From: Haloactinospora alba
GTDB taxonomy: Bacteria > Actinomycetota > Actinomycetes > Streptosporangiales > Streptosporangiaceae
Direction: 5' to 3'
Length of the DNA: 64,000 bases
Assembly: GCF_006717075.1 (NCBI RefSeq)
Contig: NZ_VFQC01000002.1
Location: 248,001 to 312,000, forward strand
Positions 1 to 8,264 of the stretch are shown one piece after another. Under the pieces are notes generated by a model that was not told the DNA's origin, made no database searches, and was given only the letters and a program-made list of their open reading frames with translations. Made by a program: the position numbers and the translations under genes. Position 1 is the first letter of the stretch. Every line of letters begins with the position of its first letter.

Positions 1-423
1 TCCCTCCGGTGACGCCTCCCCGGCGACGGCGTCGGCCGTCTCCGATCCGGGCGGACCGCACAGCTCGGTGAGGGGGAACGCCGCGTCCCGGACCCGCGAC
101 ATCGGTCGTCCCAGCAGGGGCCGGAACCCCGCCGGACGGAACATGGCGCCCAGCGCCCACCCGGCCCCCACCAGACGCCTGCTCGTCACGCCGGTGGCCA
201 CCCCGTGCACCGCGGCGCCGTCCGGTGTGACGACGACGTTCACCACCGGGTGGGAGAACACCCGCTGAACGTAGGGCTCACCCAGGTTCCACCGCGCCAG
301 CCAGTACCGGTCGACGAACCGGGCGACGCGCGGCGACGGTTCGTAACGCCGCAGGTCGAACCTGGCCCGGCCGGCTTCCGGAGCGATGATCCCCCGGGCG
401 TCCTCGGTGACATCCGGTACCAC
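1..423 (-). CDS. AraC-type transcriptional regulator, N-terminal part (runs off window)
   Basis: This reading frame stays open from a GTG at 421-423 to the left edge of the window, so only the N-terminal 141 residues are visible. Recognisable stretches are RYEPSPRVARFVDRYWLARW near residue 30 and VFSHPVVNVVVTPDG, followed by VGAGWALGAMFRPAGFRPLL. This pattern matches the DUF6597-type sensory domain that precedes an AraC helix-turn-helix domain; the DNA-binding part would lie outside the window. The nearest ATG is out of frame, so I chose the GTG, although no strong ribosome binding site precedes it. It is divergent from the DinB-like gene at 575. The effector is unknown. Confidence 0.6.
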   Translation of the reverse strand, partial: MVPDVTEDARGIIAPEAGRARFDLRRYEPSPRVARFVDRYWLARWNLGEPYVQRVFSHPVVNVVVTPDGAAVHGVATGVTSRRLVGAGWALGAMFRPAGFRPLLGRPMSRVRDAAFPLTELCGPPGSETADAVAGEASPEG

Positions 424-574
424 GCGTCCAGCCTAGGCCGGGGCGCCGACAGAGAGCGGAGTCGCGACCGGGGGGAGTGTCGCGTTTCTTCAAGACGCCC
501 GGCCCGCCCACGAGCGAGGATCGCACCACCCAGGAAAAGGACACCCGGACACAGAAGAGACGCCGAAGAACTCC

Positions 575-1126
575 ATGACTGACATCTCGGAACGCTACAC
601 CCGGCTCGGCGACGACTTCGCCGCCACTCTCACCGCCGTTCCCACGCGGCAGTGGGATTCCCCCTCTCCCTGCGCGGGCTGGACCGCCCGGGACGTGGTC
701 CGCCACGTCGTCCACACCCAAGGCATGTTCCTCAGCCTCGTCGGCCGGGAGCTCGGCCCGGCGCCCTCCGTCGACGACGACCCCGCCGCCGCCTGGGACG
801 CCGTCCGCGCGGTTGTGCGGTCCGACCTGGAGGACCCCGACCGCGCCGCGGCGGAGTTCGACGGCGCGTGGGGCCGCACCAGGTTCGAGGACGCCGTGAA
901 CATGTTCCTGTGCTTCGACCTCGTGGTGCACCGGTGGGACGTGGCCCGGGCCACCGGCGGCGACGAGCGTATGGAGCCCGCGGACGTCCGCTGGGCCGCG
1001 GAGCAGGCGGAGCGGTTCGGCGACGCCCTGCGCGGCGACGGCGTGTGCGGCCCGGAGCTCACCCCGCCCGAGGAGGCCGACGAGCAGACCCGGCTGCTGG
1101 CCTTCCTCGGCCGCCGCTCCTGGTGA
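575..1126 (+). CDS. DinB/mycothiol-dependent maleylpyruvate isomerase family protein (TIGR03086-like)
   Basis: This 183-residue cytoplasmic protein has the four-helix DinB-like fold signature of the actinobacterial TIGR03086/maleylpyruvate-isomerase N-terminal family. The N-terminal stretch SPCAGWTARDVVRHVVHTQG supplies one metal-binding His, and a second is in FDLVVHRWDVARATG around residue 120. Members bind a divalent metal and several act with mycothiol as thiol cofactor; the substrate of this one cannot be inferred. It stands alone, convergent with the racemase gene at 1182-1871. The start is ATG at 575 with a purine-rich GAAGA stretch upstream. Confidence 0.8.
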   Translation: MTDISERYTRLGDDFAATLTAVPTRQWDSPSPCAGWTARDVVRHVVHTQGMFLSLVGRELGPAPSVDDDPAAAWDAVRAVVRSDLEDPDRAAAEFDGAWGRTRFEDAVNMFLCFDLVVHRWDVARATGGDERMEPADVRWAAEQAERFGDALRGDGVCGPELTPPEEADEQTRLLAFLGRRSW

Positions 1127-1181
1127 GATCCCACCCCGCCTCGGCCCACGGTGACCTGCGGGCCGTGGGCCGGGAGCGGGC

Positions 1182-1871
1182 TCACTCCAACGCCCAGTCC
1201 AGTGCCGCCCGCACGTGCAGCAGGGTCGTGTCGAACACCGGGACGGGACTGTTCTCCCGCCCGATGAGCAGACCGATCTCGGTGCAACCGAGAACGACGC
1301 CCTCGGCTCCGTCCCTCGCCAGGTCCGCCACGATCCGCTCGAACGCCTCCCGCGAGGAATCCGCGACCGTACCGAGGCACAGCTCCTCGTAGATGGTCCG
1401 GTGCACCAGTTCCCTGTCCCCCGCCTCCGGCACGGTGACACTGATCCCGTGCTCCCGGAGCCGGTCGCGGTAGAAGTCCTGCTCCATGGTGAAACGGGTG
1501 CCGAGCAGCGCGGTGGTACCCACGCCGGCCGCGCGCAGGGCCCCGGCGGTGCCATCCGCGATGTGCAGGACCGGAACGGAGACACCGCCGCGCACCTCAC
1601 CGACGACCCGGTGCATCGTGTTCGTGCAGAGGATGACGCACTCGGCGCCGGCCGCCTCGAGCCGCGCGGCGCACTCCGCGAGGTACGCGCCGGCGCGCTC
1701 CCACTCCCCCTCCGCCTGCATCCGCGCCACCTCGGCGAAGTCCACCGAGTACACGATGCAGCGCGCGGAGTGGAGACCGCCGAGGCGTTCCCGCACCCCC
1801 TGGTTGAGCTGCCGGTAGTAGTAGTCGGTGGACTCCCAGCTCATCCCGCCGAGCATCCCGATCGTTCGCAT
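1182..1871 (-). CDS. Aspartate/glutamate racemase family protein
   Basis: This 229-residue protein begins MRTIGMLGGMSWESTDYYYR, the typical start of YgeA/RacD-type PLP-independent amino-acid racemases. The two catalytic cysteines are visible in CVILCTNTMHRV (about residue 80) and GVVLGCTEIGLL (about residue 190), where they would act as the acid/base pair on either face of the substrate alpha-carbon. Length matches the family. The open frame extends further upstream, but the ATG at 1871 is preceded by GGGGAGAA at good spacing, which decides the start. Substrate (Asp, Glu or another amino acid) is not determinable from sequence. Confidence 0.88.
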   Translation of the reverse strand: MRTIGMLGGMSWESTDYYYRQLNQGVRERLGGLHSARCIVYSVDFAEVARMQAEGEWERAGAYLAECAARLEAAGAECVILCTNTMHRVVGEVRGGVSVPVLHIADGTAGALRAAGVGTTALLGTRFTMEQDFYRDRLREHGISVTVPEAGDRELVHRTIYEELCLGTVADSSREAFERIVADLARDGAEGVVLGCTEIGLLIGRENSPVPVFDTTLLHVRAALDWALE

Positions 1872-2058
1872 GGCGTTCTCCCCTCTCGGTCTCCCGCGCA
1901 CCCTGGCGGACCGCGTGTAGCCGGGAGATAAACGAGACGGTGGCCCGTGGCCTACCGCCACTCCTCCCGGCCGTACGGAACCCGATCCGGCGCTGCGGCC
2001 AACACGGGGTGACGACACCCGCCGACGGGCGGGTTTCCCAGGCACCGAAAGGACGAGC

Positions 2059-2667
2059 GTGAGTGCGGAACCGTACCCGGACGTCCAGCACACCACGGAC
2101 GCCGACATCATCGCGCGGTCCCGGGAGGCACCCGAGGCGTTCGCGGAACTGTTCGACCGCTACGCCGACGACATCCACCGGTACACGGCGCGGAGGCTCG
2201 GCTCCGAAGCCGCCGACGACCTCGTGGCCGACACCTTCGTCCTCGCCTTCCGGCGGCGGGGAAGCTACGAGTCCGCACGGGAGCACGCGCGCCCCTGGCT
2301 GTACGGGATCGCCACCAACCTCATCCGGCAGCGAAGGCGCGCCGAGGCCCGACGGTGGCGCGCGATACAACGCACCGCCAGCGCCGGGGCCGACACCGGG
2401 GAGCTGGACGAGCGGGTCACGGAGCGGGTGAGCGCCGCGAGCGTGCGGGGCCGGCTGGCGGGCGCCCTCGCCGCGCTCCCGGCCCGCCACCGCGACGTGC
2501 TGCTCGCCGTCGCCTGGGGCGGGATGGACTACGCCGAGGTGGCGGAAGCCCTCGGCATCCCGGTCGGCACCGTGCGCTCCCGGCTGCACCGCGCCCGCGT
2601 GAAAGTGCGCGCGGAACTGGGCGAGACCGACCCCACGGCCGTCAACGAGGAGGACCACCATGGATGA
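2059..2667 (+). CDS. ECF-type RNA polymerase sigma factor
   Basis: This 202-residue sigma-70 family protein contains region 2 (FAELFDRYADDIHRYTARRL, then DDLVADTFVLAFRR) and region 4 (LPARHRDVLLAVAWGGMDYAEVAEALGIPVGTVRSRLHRAR), with no region 3. That architecture defines an extracytoplasmic-function sigma factor. The GTG start at 2059 follows GAAAGGACGAGC. The gene overlaps the start of the next gene by 8 bases, so the two are translationally coupled. The partner has a single membrane helix and probably acts as its regulator or target. Confidence 0.92.
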   Translation: MSAEPYPDVQHTTDADIIARSREAPEAFAELFDRYADDIHRYTARRLGSEAADDLVADTFVLAFRRRGSYESAREHARPWLYGIATNLIRQRRRAEARRWRAIQRTASAGADTGELDERVTERVSAASVRGRLAGALAALPARHRDVLLAVAWGGMDYAEVAEALGIPVGTVRSRLHRARVKVRAELGETDPTAVNEEDHHG

Positions 2668-3643
2668 GCTGCGGCTGCTACGCGACATGGACGCTGACAC
2701 CCCGCCGATGGACGCGGAGGCCCGCTTCACCGCCCGCAACCGGCTGTCGCGCGCCATCACCGGACAGGAGCGCGGTCGCTGGTCCCGTCTGCTGCCGCGG
2801 CGGACCGCCCCGCGCCTGGCGATCGCCTCAGCGGCCCTGGCGGTGGTCGCCGGTGGCGCCCTGGTCGCCGTCGAGGCGAGCGGCGATCCCGCCGCACCCC
2901 CCGATACCTCCGGTACCGGGACGGAGGCGACCACGGCCAGCGCGAAACAGGCCCTGCGGGACGCCGCCGACCAGGCCCGGAAGGACAGGGAGCACGTTCC
3001 CGTCCCCGACCGGGACCAGTACATCTACACCAAGGAGATCCTGGAGGAGACGCCGGTGGGCGGCGGTGAGATCCGCACCTTCACGGAAGAGAACTGGGAC
3101 GCCGTCGACCCGCACGCCAACCCGTCGAAGGTCAGTGAACGCGGCGATCCGCGGATGATCGAGCCGCTACCGGAGGAGTCGGGAAGATTTCCCCCCGTGG
3201 ACTACCGGAAGCTGGCCGAGCTCCCCACCGATCCCGGGGAGCTGCTGCGCGACCCCGACATCACCGCCCTCAAGCCGGACGGCGCGGAGCTGACCGCTGA
3301 CGACTACGACATGGCGTACACGAACCTCATCTACCTGCTGCACGGTTGGCAGGTCATGCCGGAGGACCTGCGCGGGGCCGCGTTCGACGCGCTGGCGCTG
3401 GTACCCGACGTCACGTTCCAGGAGGGGACCGTGGACGCGCGGGGCAGGACCGGCGTCGGCATCACTCGCGAGGGAGGGGGCACGTTCCCCACCCCGGACA
3501 TCGTGTTGGACGCCGAGACCCACGAGTACCTCGGAATGCGCGACACGTCGACCGTGGAGGTCGACGGTGAGGAGCAGGAGGTGCAGCAGGTCTCGTCGCT
3601 AGTGGACTACGGCGTGGTCGACAGCATCGACGAACGCCCCTGA
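2660..3643 (+). CDS. CU044_5270 family membrane-anchored protein, ECF sigma partner
   Basis: This 327-residue protein has a cytoplasmic N-terminus of about 50 residues (MDELRLLRDMDADTPPMDAE), one transmembrane helix around residues 52-72 (ALAVVAGGALVAVEASGD) and a large extracytoplasmic domain. This is the architecture of the actinobacterial CU044_5270 family, which is regularly encoded directly after an ECF sigma gene. It overlaps the sigma gene by 8 bases (ATGGATGA). No zinc-binding anti-sigma HxxxCxxC motif is present in the short N-terminus, so a role as a direct anti-sigma factor is plausible but not shown. Confidence 0.8.
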   Translation: MDELRLLRDMDADTPPMDAEARFTARNRLSRAITGQERGRWSRLLPRRTAPRLAIASAALAVVAGGALVAVEASGDPAAPPDTSGTGTEATTASAKQALRDAADQARKDREHVPVPDRDQYIYTKEILEETPVGGGEIRTFTEENWDAVDPHANPSKVSERGDPRMIEPLPEESGRFPPVDYRKLAELPTDPGELLRDPDITALKPDGAELTADDYDMAYTNLIYLLHGWQVMPEDLRGAAFDALALVPDVTFQEGTVDARGRTGVGITREGGGTFPTPDIVLDAETHEYLGMRDTSTVEVDGEEQEVQQVSSLVDYGVVDSIDERP

Positions 3644-3785
3644 CGCTCCCGTGCCCGCCGGCCCGCGCGGTCACGACGGTCGCGCTCTCCCGCACACGCG
3701 GGATCTGTGGCAGAGTGCACACCGGCACGCGACGCGGCGGCCGTCCCGGTCGCCCGGCACACGCCCCAGTTGCGGGAGGTTGACT

Positions 3786-3896
3786 ATGGACCCGGAGAAC
3801 GAGGACGTGGCGGAACTCGCCGAAGCCATCGCCGAGGGCGACACCGGCGAGATCGTGGAGGAGACGATCGAGACGATCTTCGGCGTGGACATCTGA
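3786..3896 (+). CDS. 36-residue acidic small protein, function unknown
   Basis: An ATG at 3786 is preceded by GGGAGG at 3775-3780, a strong ribosome binding site at good spacing. The short frame encodes MDPENEDVAELAEAIAEGDT and continues to a TGA at 3894-3896. About a third of the residues are Asp or Glu, with helical heptad-like spacing of Ile, Ala and Val. It has no Cys, no signal peptide and no resemblance to a peptide family I can name. It lies downstream of the ECF sigma/CU044_5270 pair, separated by 142 bases. Confidence 0.55.
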   Translation: MDPENEDVAELAEAIAEGDTGEIVEETIETIFGVDI

Positions 3897-4025
3897 CCGC
3901 GGATGTCGGTGCGCCCGGGCCCGGTACCGCGACCGCGCGTTACCGGGCCCGGCGTGTGCGCACCCCTCCGGGAATGGTCGCCTCCGCCGCCTCGGGCGCG
4001 GTGCCGGCCCGCGCACGAATCCCGC

Positions 4026-5447
4026 TCACCGTCCTCCCGGGTGGCGTCCGGGCAGTGCCAGGGCGGGGACGGCGGTCACGGCGGTCGCCACGAGCAGCCA
4101 CCGGAACGTGACCTGGTAGGCGTGCTCCAGGTCTGCCGCTGTTCCGGCGTCGACCTGCCAGGCCAGCACGGTGGTGACAGCGGCGGCCCCCAGCGCGGCG
4201 CCGAGCTGCAGCAGGATGCGGCTGACAGCGCTCGCGTGCGCGACCGATTCCCGGGGCACGTCGTGGTAAGCGGCCCCCATGACCGAGACGGTCACGATCC
4301 CGAGACCGGCACCACGCACGACGAGTCCGGCGAGAAGCCAGGCCCGTAGGCCACCGTCGAGGACGGCGAAGGGCAGCGTCCCCATGACCGCGGCGACCAG
4401 GCCCGCCAGGACGATGGCCCTCGTCCCGACCCGGTCGGTGCCCCTCCCGGAGAGCGACCGCGCGAGCAGGGCCCCGACGCCCTGCGAGGCGAGCACGAGC
4501 CCTGCCCCGAGCACCGAGTAACCGGGAACCTGCTGGTAGTACAGCGGAAGAAGCACGAGACTGCCGTAGAAGACGATTCCGGACAGCCACAGTGTCAGGG
4601 CCGCGCCGGTGAAGCTGGGCACGGTGAACAACCGGAGGTCCATGACCGGTTCCCGTACCGTTCGCAGCGCGTAACGTCCGAACACCGCCAGCAGCACCAG
4701 GGAGACGGCGAACGACAGCAGGAACGGCCAGCCCGCCAGTTCCTCCGGCCCGGTGGCGCGGGACAGGGCGTAGACCAGCGCGACCAGTCCGGGGGCGAGC
4801 AGGGCCAGGCCAGGACCGTCCAGCCGGGCGCTCCCGTCCGACTCGGTCGGGGGTACGCCCCTCCACGCCCAGACGAGCGCGACCAGGCAGACCGGCACGT
4901 TGACGAGGAACACCCAGCGCCAACTCGCTCCGTCGACGATCACTCCGCCGATGACCGGACCCACCACCGGAGCGATCACGGTGGGGAAGCCGATGGCGGC
5001 CATGGCGCGCCGGGCCTGCCGCTGGCCCGCCGATCTCACCAGGAGCGTCTGCAGCACCGGCATGGACATACCCCCGCCGATCCCCTGAACGACCCGGGAG
5101 GCGACCAGGATCCCCACGTTGGGGGCCAGGCCGCACAGCACGGAGCCGGCCAGGAACGTGGCCAGGGAGAACAGCCACATCCGCCTGCCGCCGAACCGTC
5201 GCACCGCCCACGCGCTCACCGGGATCGCCAGCGCGGTCGCCATGGCGTAGCCGGTGACCACCCACTGGATCGTGGACACCGGCGCGTGGAAAACGGCCGC
5301 GAGCCGGTCCAGGGCGACGTTGACGATCGTCGTGTCCAGCAGTGGAAGGACCGCTCCCGCCAGGAAGACCGCCACGAGCCTACGAGTGTCGGGGTCCAAC
5401 CGCGTGGTTGACGAAGCGGGTTCCGTCCCGGATCGGTACCGAGCCAT
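4026..5447 (-). CDS. DHA2-family MFS drug-efflux transporter (EmrB/QacA type)
   Basis: This 473-residue polytopic membrane protein has about 14 predicted helices and the DHA2 landmarks: LDTTIVNVALDRL in helix 1, the motif-C-like stretch GFPTVIAPVVGPVIGGVIVD around residue 145, and WRWVFLVNVPV just after it. It should export hydrophobic drugs or metabolites in exchange for protons. The ATG at 5447 follows AGGAGG, so the 22 residues upstream in the same frame are excluded. It is divergent from a MarR regulator whose promoter region carries two matching dyads; this is the classic MarR-controlled efflux arrangement. Confidence 0.9.
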   Translation of the reverse strand: MARYRSGTEPASSTTRLDPDTRRLVAVFLAGAVLPLLDTTIVNVALDRLAAVFHAPVSTIQWVVTGYAMATALAIPVSAWAVRRFGGRRMWLFSLATFLAGSVLCGLAPNVGILVASRVVQGIGGGMSMPVLQTLLVRSAGQRQARRAMAAIGFPTVIAPVVGPVIGGVIVDGASWRWVFLVNVPVCLVALVWAWRGVPPTESDGSARLDGPGLALLAPGLVALVYALSRATGPEELAGWPFLLSFAVSLVLLAVFGRYALRTVREPVMDLRLFTVPSFTGAALTLWLSGIVFYGSLVLLPLYYQQVPGYSVLGAGLVLASQGVGALLARSLSGRGTDRVGTRAIVLAGLVAAVMGTLPFAVLDGGLRAWLLAGLVVRGAGLGIVTVSVMGAAYHDVPRESVAHASAVSRILLQLGAALGAAAVTTVLAWQVDAGTAADLEHAYQVTFRWLLVATAVTAVPALALPGRHPGGR

Positions 5448-5463
5448 CAAACCTCCTCCAACG

Positions 5464-5514
5464 CGTGCATTTCGCACGCATTTGAGGCTACACGACACCC
5501 GTGCGGATTGCACG
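5464..5514. promoter_or_regulatory. Two CGTGC-N5-GCACG operators in the MFS/marR divergent promoter
   Basis: Two perfect dyads share one consensus: CGTGCATTTCGCACG at 5464-5478 (its arms extend one more base each side) and CGTGCGGATTGCACG at 5500-5514. Their centres are 36 bases apart and both lie between the divergent start codons. The natural ligand is the adjacent MarR protein, which would repress both promoters. The assignment of the regulator is inference; the repeats are seen directly. Confidence 0.75.
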
Positions 5515-5538
5515 CATCATGGAGTAGGTTGGTGGAAT

Positions 5539-6033
5539 ATGAGCTACGAACTGGGACAACGCTGCGAGACAGCCCTAGGGACGCTGCTACAACGCCGGAT
5601 GCGGGTCACCCTCTACGAGGAGCTGGTCGCGGGAATCGGCCGCGGGGTGGACATCACCTCCTACCCCATCCTCAGCGGCCTCGCCCGGTTGGGCCCCGTC
5701 ACAGCCGGAACTCTCGGAGCCGAGGTGGGACTCGACCGTTCCGGTGTCAGCCGCCACGCGAGCCGCCTCGAAACGGGTGGACTGGTCTACCGGCGCCAGG
5801 ACCCGGACGACGCGCGCAACTCCCTGCTCGTCCTGACCCAGGAGGGCGAACGCGTCGTCGGGCTGCTGCGGGAACGCCTCGCCGGGATGTTCGGGGAACA
5901 GCTCGCCTCCTGGCCGCGCGAACAGGCCGAGCAGTTCGTCTCCGGGCTGGAGCGCTTCGTGCGGGAGAGCCACCACCGCTCCAGCGCGAACCCGCAAGGG
6001 GAGGAACCGGTCTCCTCCGGGGAGGCCGACTGA
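5539..6033 (+). CDS. MarR-family transcriptional regulator
   Basis: This 164-residue winged-helix protein shows the MarR DNA-binding core: YPILSGLARLGPVTAGTLGA, then VGLDRSGVSRHASRLETGGL as recognition helix, and the beta-wing VYRRQDPDDARNSLLVLT. The last of these carries the conserved D-x-R of the wing. The ATG at 5539 is preceded by GGTGG; the longer in-frame extension overlaps the divergent gene and the operators and is rejected. It most likely represses the divergent efflux gene at 4026-5447 and itself. Confidence 0.9.
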   Translation: MSYELGQRCETALGTLLQRRMRVTLYEELVAGIGRGVDITSYPILSGLARLGPVTAGTLGAEVGLDRSGVSRHASRLETGGLVYRRQDPDDARNSLLVLTQEGERVVGLLRERLAGMFGEQLASWPREQAEQFVSGLERFVRESHHRSSANPQGEEPVSSGEAD

Positions 6034-6133
6034 TGCCGCGGGCACACGCCGACGTACCGACGCGGAGAGGGCGACGGTCCCGCGGACAGCTCGTGTCCGG
6101 AGCAGCGACGTACCGAGGGGACACCTCCCGCGT

Positions 6134-7450
6134 CTAGTCAGACGGGGTGGGCGGCGGGGCGGCCGCGGACGTGGCGGTTCCGGCGGCGCACGCGGCGGCG
6201 CGGTCCAGCAGCAGGGCGCGCTCCCGCTCGTTGCGGGTGAGGTCGGCCGCCCGTTCGAACTCGGCGCGGGCCTCACCGAACCGTTCCAGCTGGACGAGGA
6301 GGTCGCCGCGCACACTCGGCAGCAGGTGGTAGTTCCGTAGCGCGGGGTCCCCGGCGAGCTCGTCGACGAGGTCCAGCCCCCGCTCGGGCCCGAAAACCAT
6401 CGCGAGGGCGACCGCTCGGTTCAGTTCCACGACGGGGGAGGGTGCGACACCCGCGAGCGCCGTGTACAGGGCGGCGATGCGGGGCCAGTTCGTCTCCTCC
6501 GGACGCGGGGCGCGGGCGTGGCAGGCGGCGATGTCGGCCTGCAACACGTAGGGACCCGAGGTGGCGCCGCGTTTCCGGACCAACGTGTGCGCGCGCTCCA
6601 GCTCCGCCAACCCGCGGCGGACCAGCAGCTGGTCCCAACGGCCGCGGTTCTGTTCCAACAGCGGCACCGCCTCCCCGCCCGGCCCGACGCGTGCGCGGCT
6701 ACGGGAGTGCTGGAGCTCCAACAGCGCGACGAGCCCGTGCGCCTCCGGTTCCCCGGGAATGCGTTCGGCCACCATCCGTCCGAGCCGCAACGCCTCCTCA
6801 CACAGCTCGGGACGGCTCCACTCGTTTCCGGAAGTAGCCGTGTACCCCTCGTTGAACACCAGATAGAGGACTTCCAGCACGGCGGGCAACCGGTCGGTGA
6901 GCTCCTGACCGCACGGGACGGCGAAGGACACTCCCCTGTCGACGAGGGTGCGTTTGGCCCGCACGATGCGCTGCGCGACGGTCGGCTCCGGAACGAGGAA
7001 CGCCCGCGCTATCTCTCCGGTGGTCAGACCGCAGAGGACGCGCAGGGTGAGCGCCACCCGGGCCGGGGTGGACAGCACCGGGTGGCAGGCCGTGAACACC
7101 AGGGTGAGCACGTCGTCGCCGATCTCCTCCTCGAGGGCGGCCGCGACGTCGCGCGCCACGTCCGGCTGCTGGGTCTCCAGCTCGTTGCCGAGTTCGGAGA
7201 GCTTCCGGTCGAACCGCTGCCGTCGGCGCAGCGCGTCGATCGCGCGACGCTTGGCAGTGGCCATGAGCCAGGCGCCCGGGTTCTCCGGAACACCGGAACG
7301 CGGCCACTGTTCCAGCGCGGCGACCAGCGCGTCCTGGGCCGACTCCTCGGCCAGCCCGATGTCGTCAACCATACGGGCGAGTCCGGCGATGACCTTGGGA
7401 GCCTCGATCCGCCACACCGCCTCGACCCGCGCACCAGTGTCATCAGTCAC
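6134..7450 (-). CDS. ECF42-type RNA polymerase sigma factor with C-terminal TPR-like extension
   Basis: This protein of about 438 residues has an N-terminal sigma region 2 (WRIEAPKVIAGLARMVDDIG, then AEESAQDALVAALEQWP) and a region 4 (LCGLTTGEIARAFLVPEPTVAQRIVRAK). A helical C-terminal half of about 230 residues (DUF6596/TPR-like) follows. This architecture, together with the DGPF gene immediately upstream, is diagnostic of the ECF42 group, which lacks a classical anti-sigma factor and needs the C-terminal extension for activity. I chose the GTG at 7450; no clear ribosome binding site is seen and the true start could be slightly upstream. Confidence 0.88.
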   Translation of the reverse strand: MTDDTGARVEAVWRIEAPKVIAGLARMVDDIGLAEESAQDALVAALEQWPRSGVPENPGAWLMATAKRRAIDALRRRQRFDRKLSELGNELETQQPDVARDVAAALEEEIGDDVLTLVFTACHPVLSTPARVALTLRVLCGLTTGEIARAFLVPEPTVAQRIVRAKRTLVDRGVSFAVPCGQELTDRLPAVLEVLYLVFNEGYTATSGNEWSRPELCEEALRLGRMVAERIPGEPEAHGLVALLELQHSRSRARVGPGGEAVPLLEQNRGRWDQLLVRRGLAELERAHTLVRKRGATSGPYVLQADIAACHARAPRPEETNWPRIAALYTALAGVAPSPVVELNRAVALAMVFGPERGLDLVDELAGDPALRNYHLLPSVRGDLLVQLERFGEARAEFERAADLTRNERERALLLDRAAACAAGTATSAAAPPPTPSD

Positions 7451-7567
7451 AACCGGATATATAACCGCACGGACACCCCGGCAAAGCAACACCCACGACG
7501 TGGGACGGGCCGGCCGCGCTCCGGTGCCGTTCTCCCGCGGAGAGGCGCCGCCGGCCCTGAAGACGGC

Positions 7568-7987
7568 TCAGTGCTGGTCGGCGATGCGGGCGCGCTGGCT
7601 TTCCTCCCGTTCCCGCAGTTCGGGAGTGAACTCCTCGCCGAAGTCCGAGGCCTCGAACACCTGCCGCACCTCGATCTCGCCCTCCCCTCCGACGGGGCAG
7701 CGCCGCGCCCACTCGAGGGCCTCGCTCCGGGAGGCCACCTCCAGCAGCCAGAACCCGGCGACGACCTCCTTGGCCTCGGAGAACGGGCCGTCCACCACCG
7801 TGGCCTGCCCGTCCGAGAACCGCACCCGCGCCCCGGCCGACGTGGGGTGCAGCCCCTCACCCGACAGCATCACGCCGGCCCGGACCAGCTCCTCGTTGTA
7901 GGCGGTCATGGCGTCGAGCTCCTGCTGGGTGGGCATGACCCCGGCCTCGGTGCTCGCGTCCCCTTTGATCATCATCATGAACCGCAT
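7568..7987 (-). CDS. YCII/DGPF-domain protein, ECF42 partner
   Basis: This 139-residue protein starts MRFMMMIKGDASTEAGVMPT and contains QATVVDGPFSEAKEVVAGFW, the DGPF signature of YCII-related proteins. Such proteins are encoded next to ECF42 sigma factors, as here (117 bases separate the genes, same strand). The family is structurally a ferredoxin-like dimer; its catalytic role is not established. The ATG at 7987 follows a GAGAGAGGCG ribosome binding site, so the longer upstream frame is rejected. Confidence 0.9.
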   Translation of the reverse strand: MRFMMMIKGDASTEAGVMPTQQELDAMTAYNEELVRAGVMLSGEGLHPTSAGARVRFSDGQATVVDGPFSEAKEVVAGFWLLEVASRSEALEWARRCPVGGEGEIEVRQVFEASDFGEEFTPELREREESQRARIADQH

Positions 7988-8194
7988 GGCGCGTCGCCTC
8001 TCTCGTGTCGTGTCCCGCCCGGTCACGGCGGAACGTTTCCGCTCGTTACCCACGCGTCGATCGCGCCCGGCCGGATTCGACACCCCCGGAGGAAAAATTC
8101 CGAAGAGTTTTCCCGAAGCCTGGTGAAGGCGAGGTGGGGTGGAGCCACGGTGCTGTCACTCTTCAAGGTGCCGTGTCAACGGATAGGACGATTT

Positions 8195-8212
8195 AACGGA
8201 ATTCGTTCCGTT
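8195..8212. promoter_or_regulatory. Perfect dyad AACGGAA-TTCG-TTCCGTT
   Basis: A perfect 7-base inverted repeat with a 4-base spacer lies in a relatively AT-rich stretch in the 277-base gap between the DGPF gene and the DUF4190-like gene. It is a candidate operator for either promoter. No regulator in this window can be tied to it. The rest of the gap (7988-8264) shows nothing else recognisable. Confidence 0.35.
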
Positions 8213-8264
8213 ATGCCACACGCATCGTTAAACTTCCGCCACATCCGCGACGGTTGGAGCACCG

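Noticed and set aside
278-1600. 440-residue minus-strand open frame
   Set aside because: It is antisense to the DinB gene and out of frame with the racemase; its composition is a high-GC shadow without motifs.
3786-3896. The 36-residue acidic peptide as a lanthipeptide or graspetide precursor
   Set aside because: It has no Cys or core-like Ser/Thr repeats and no modifying enzyme nearby; I keep it as an unknown small protein.
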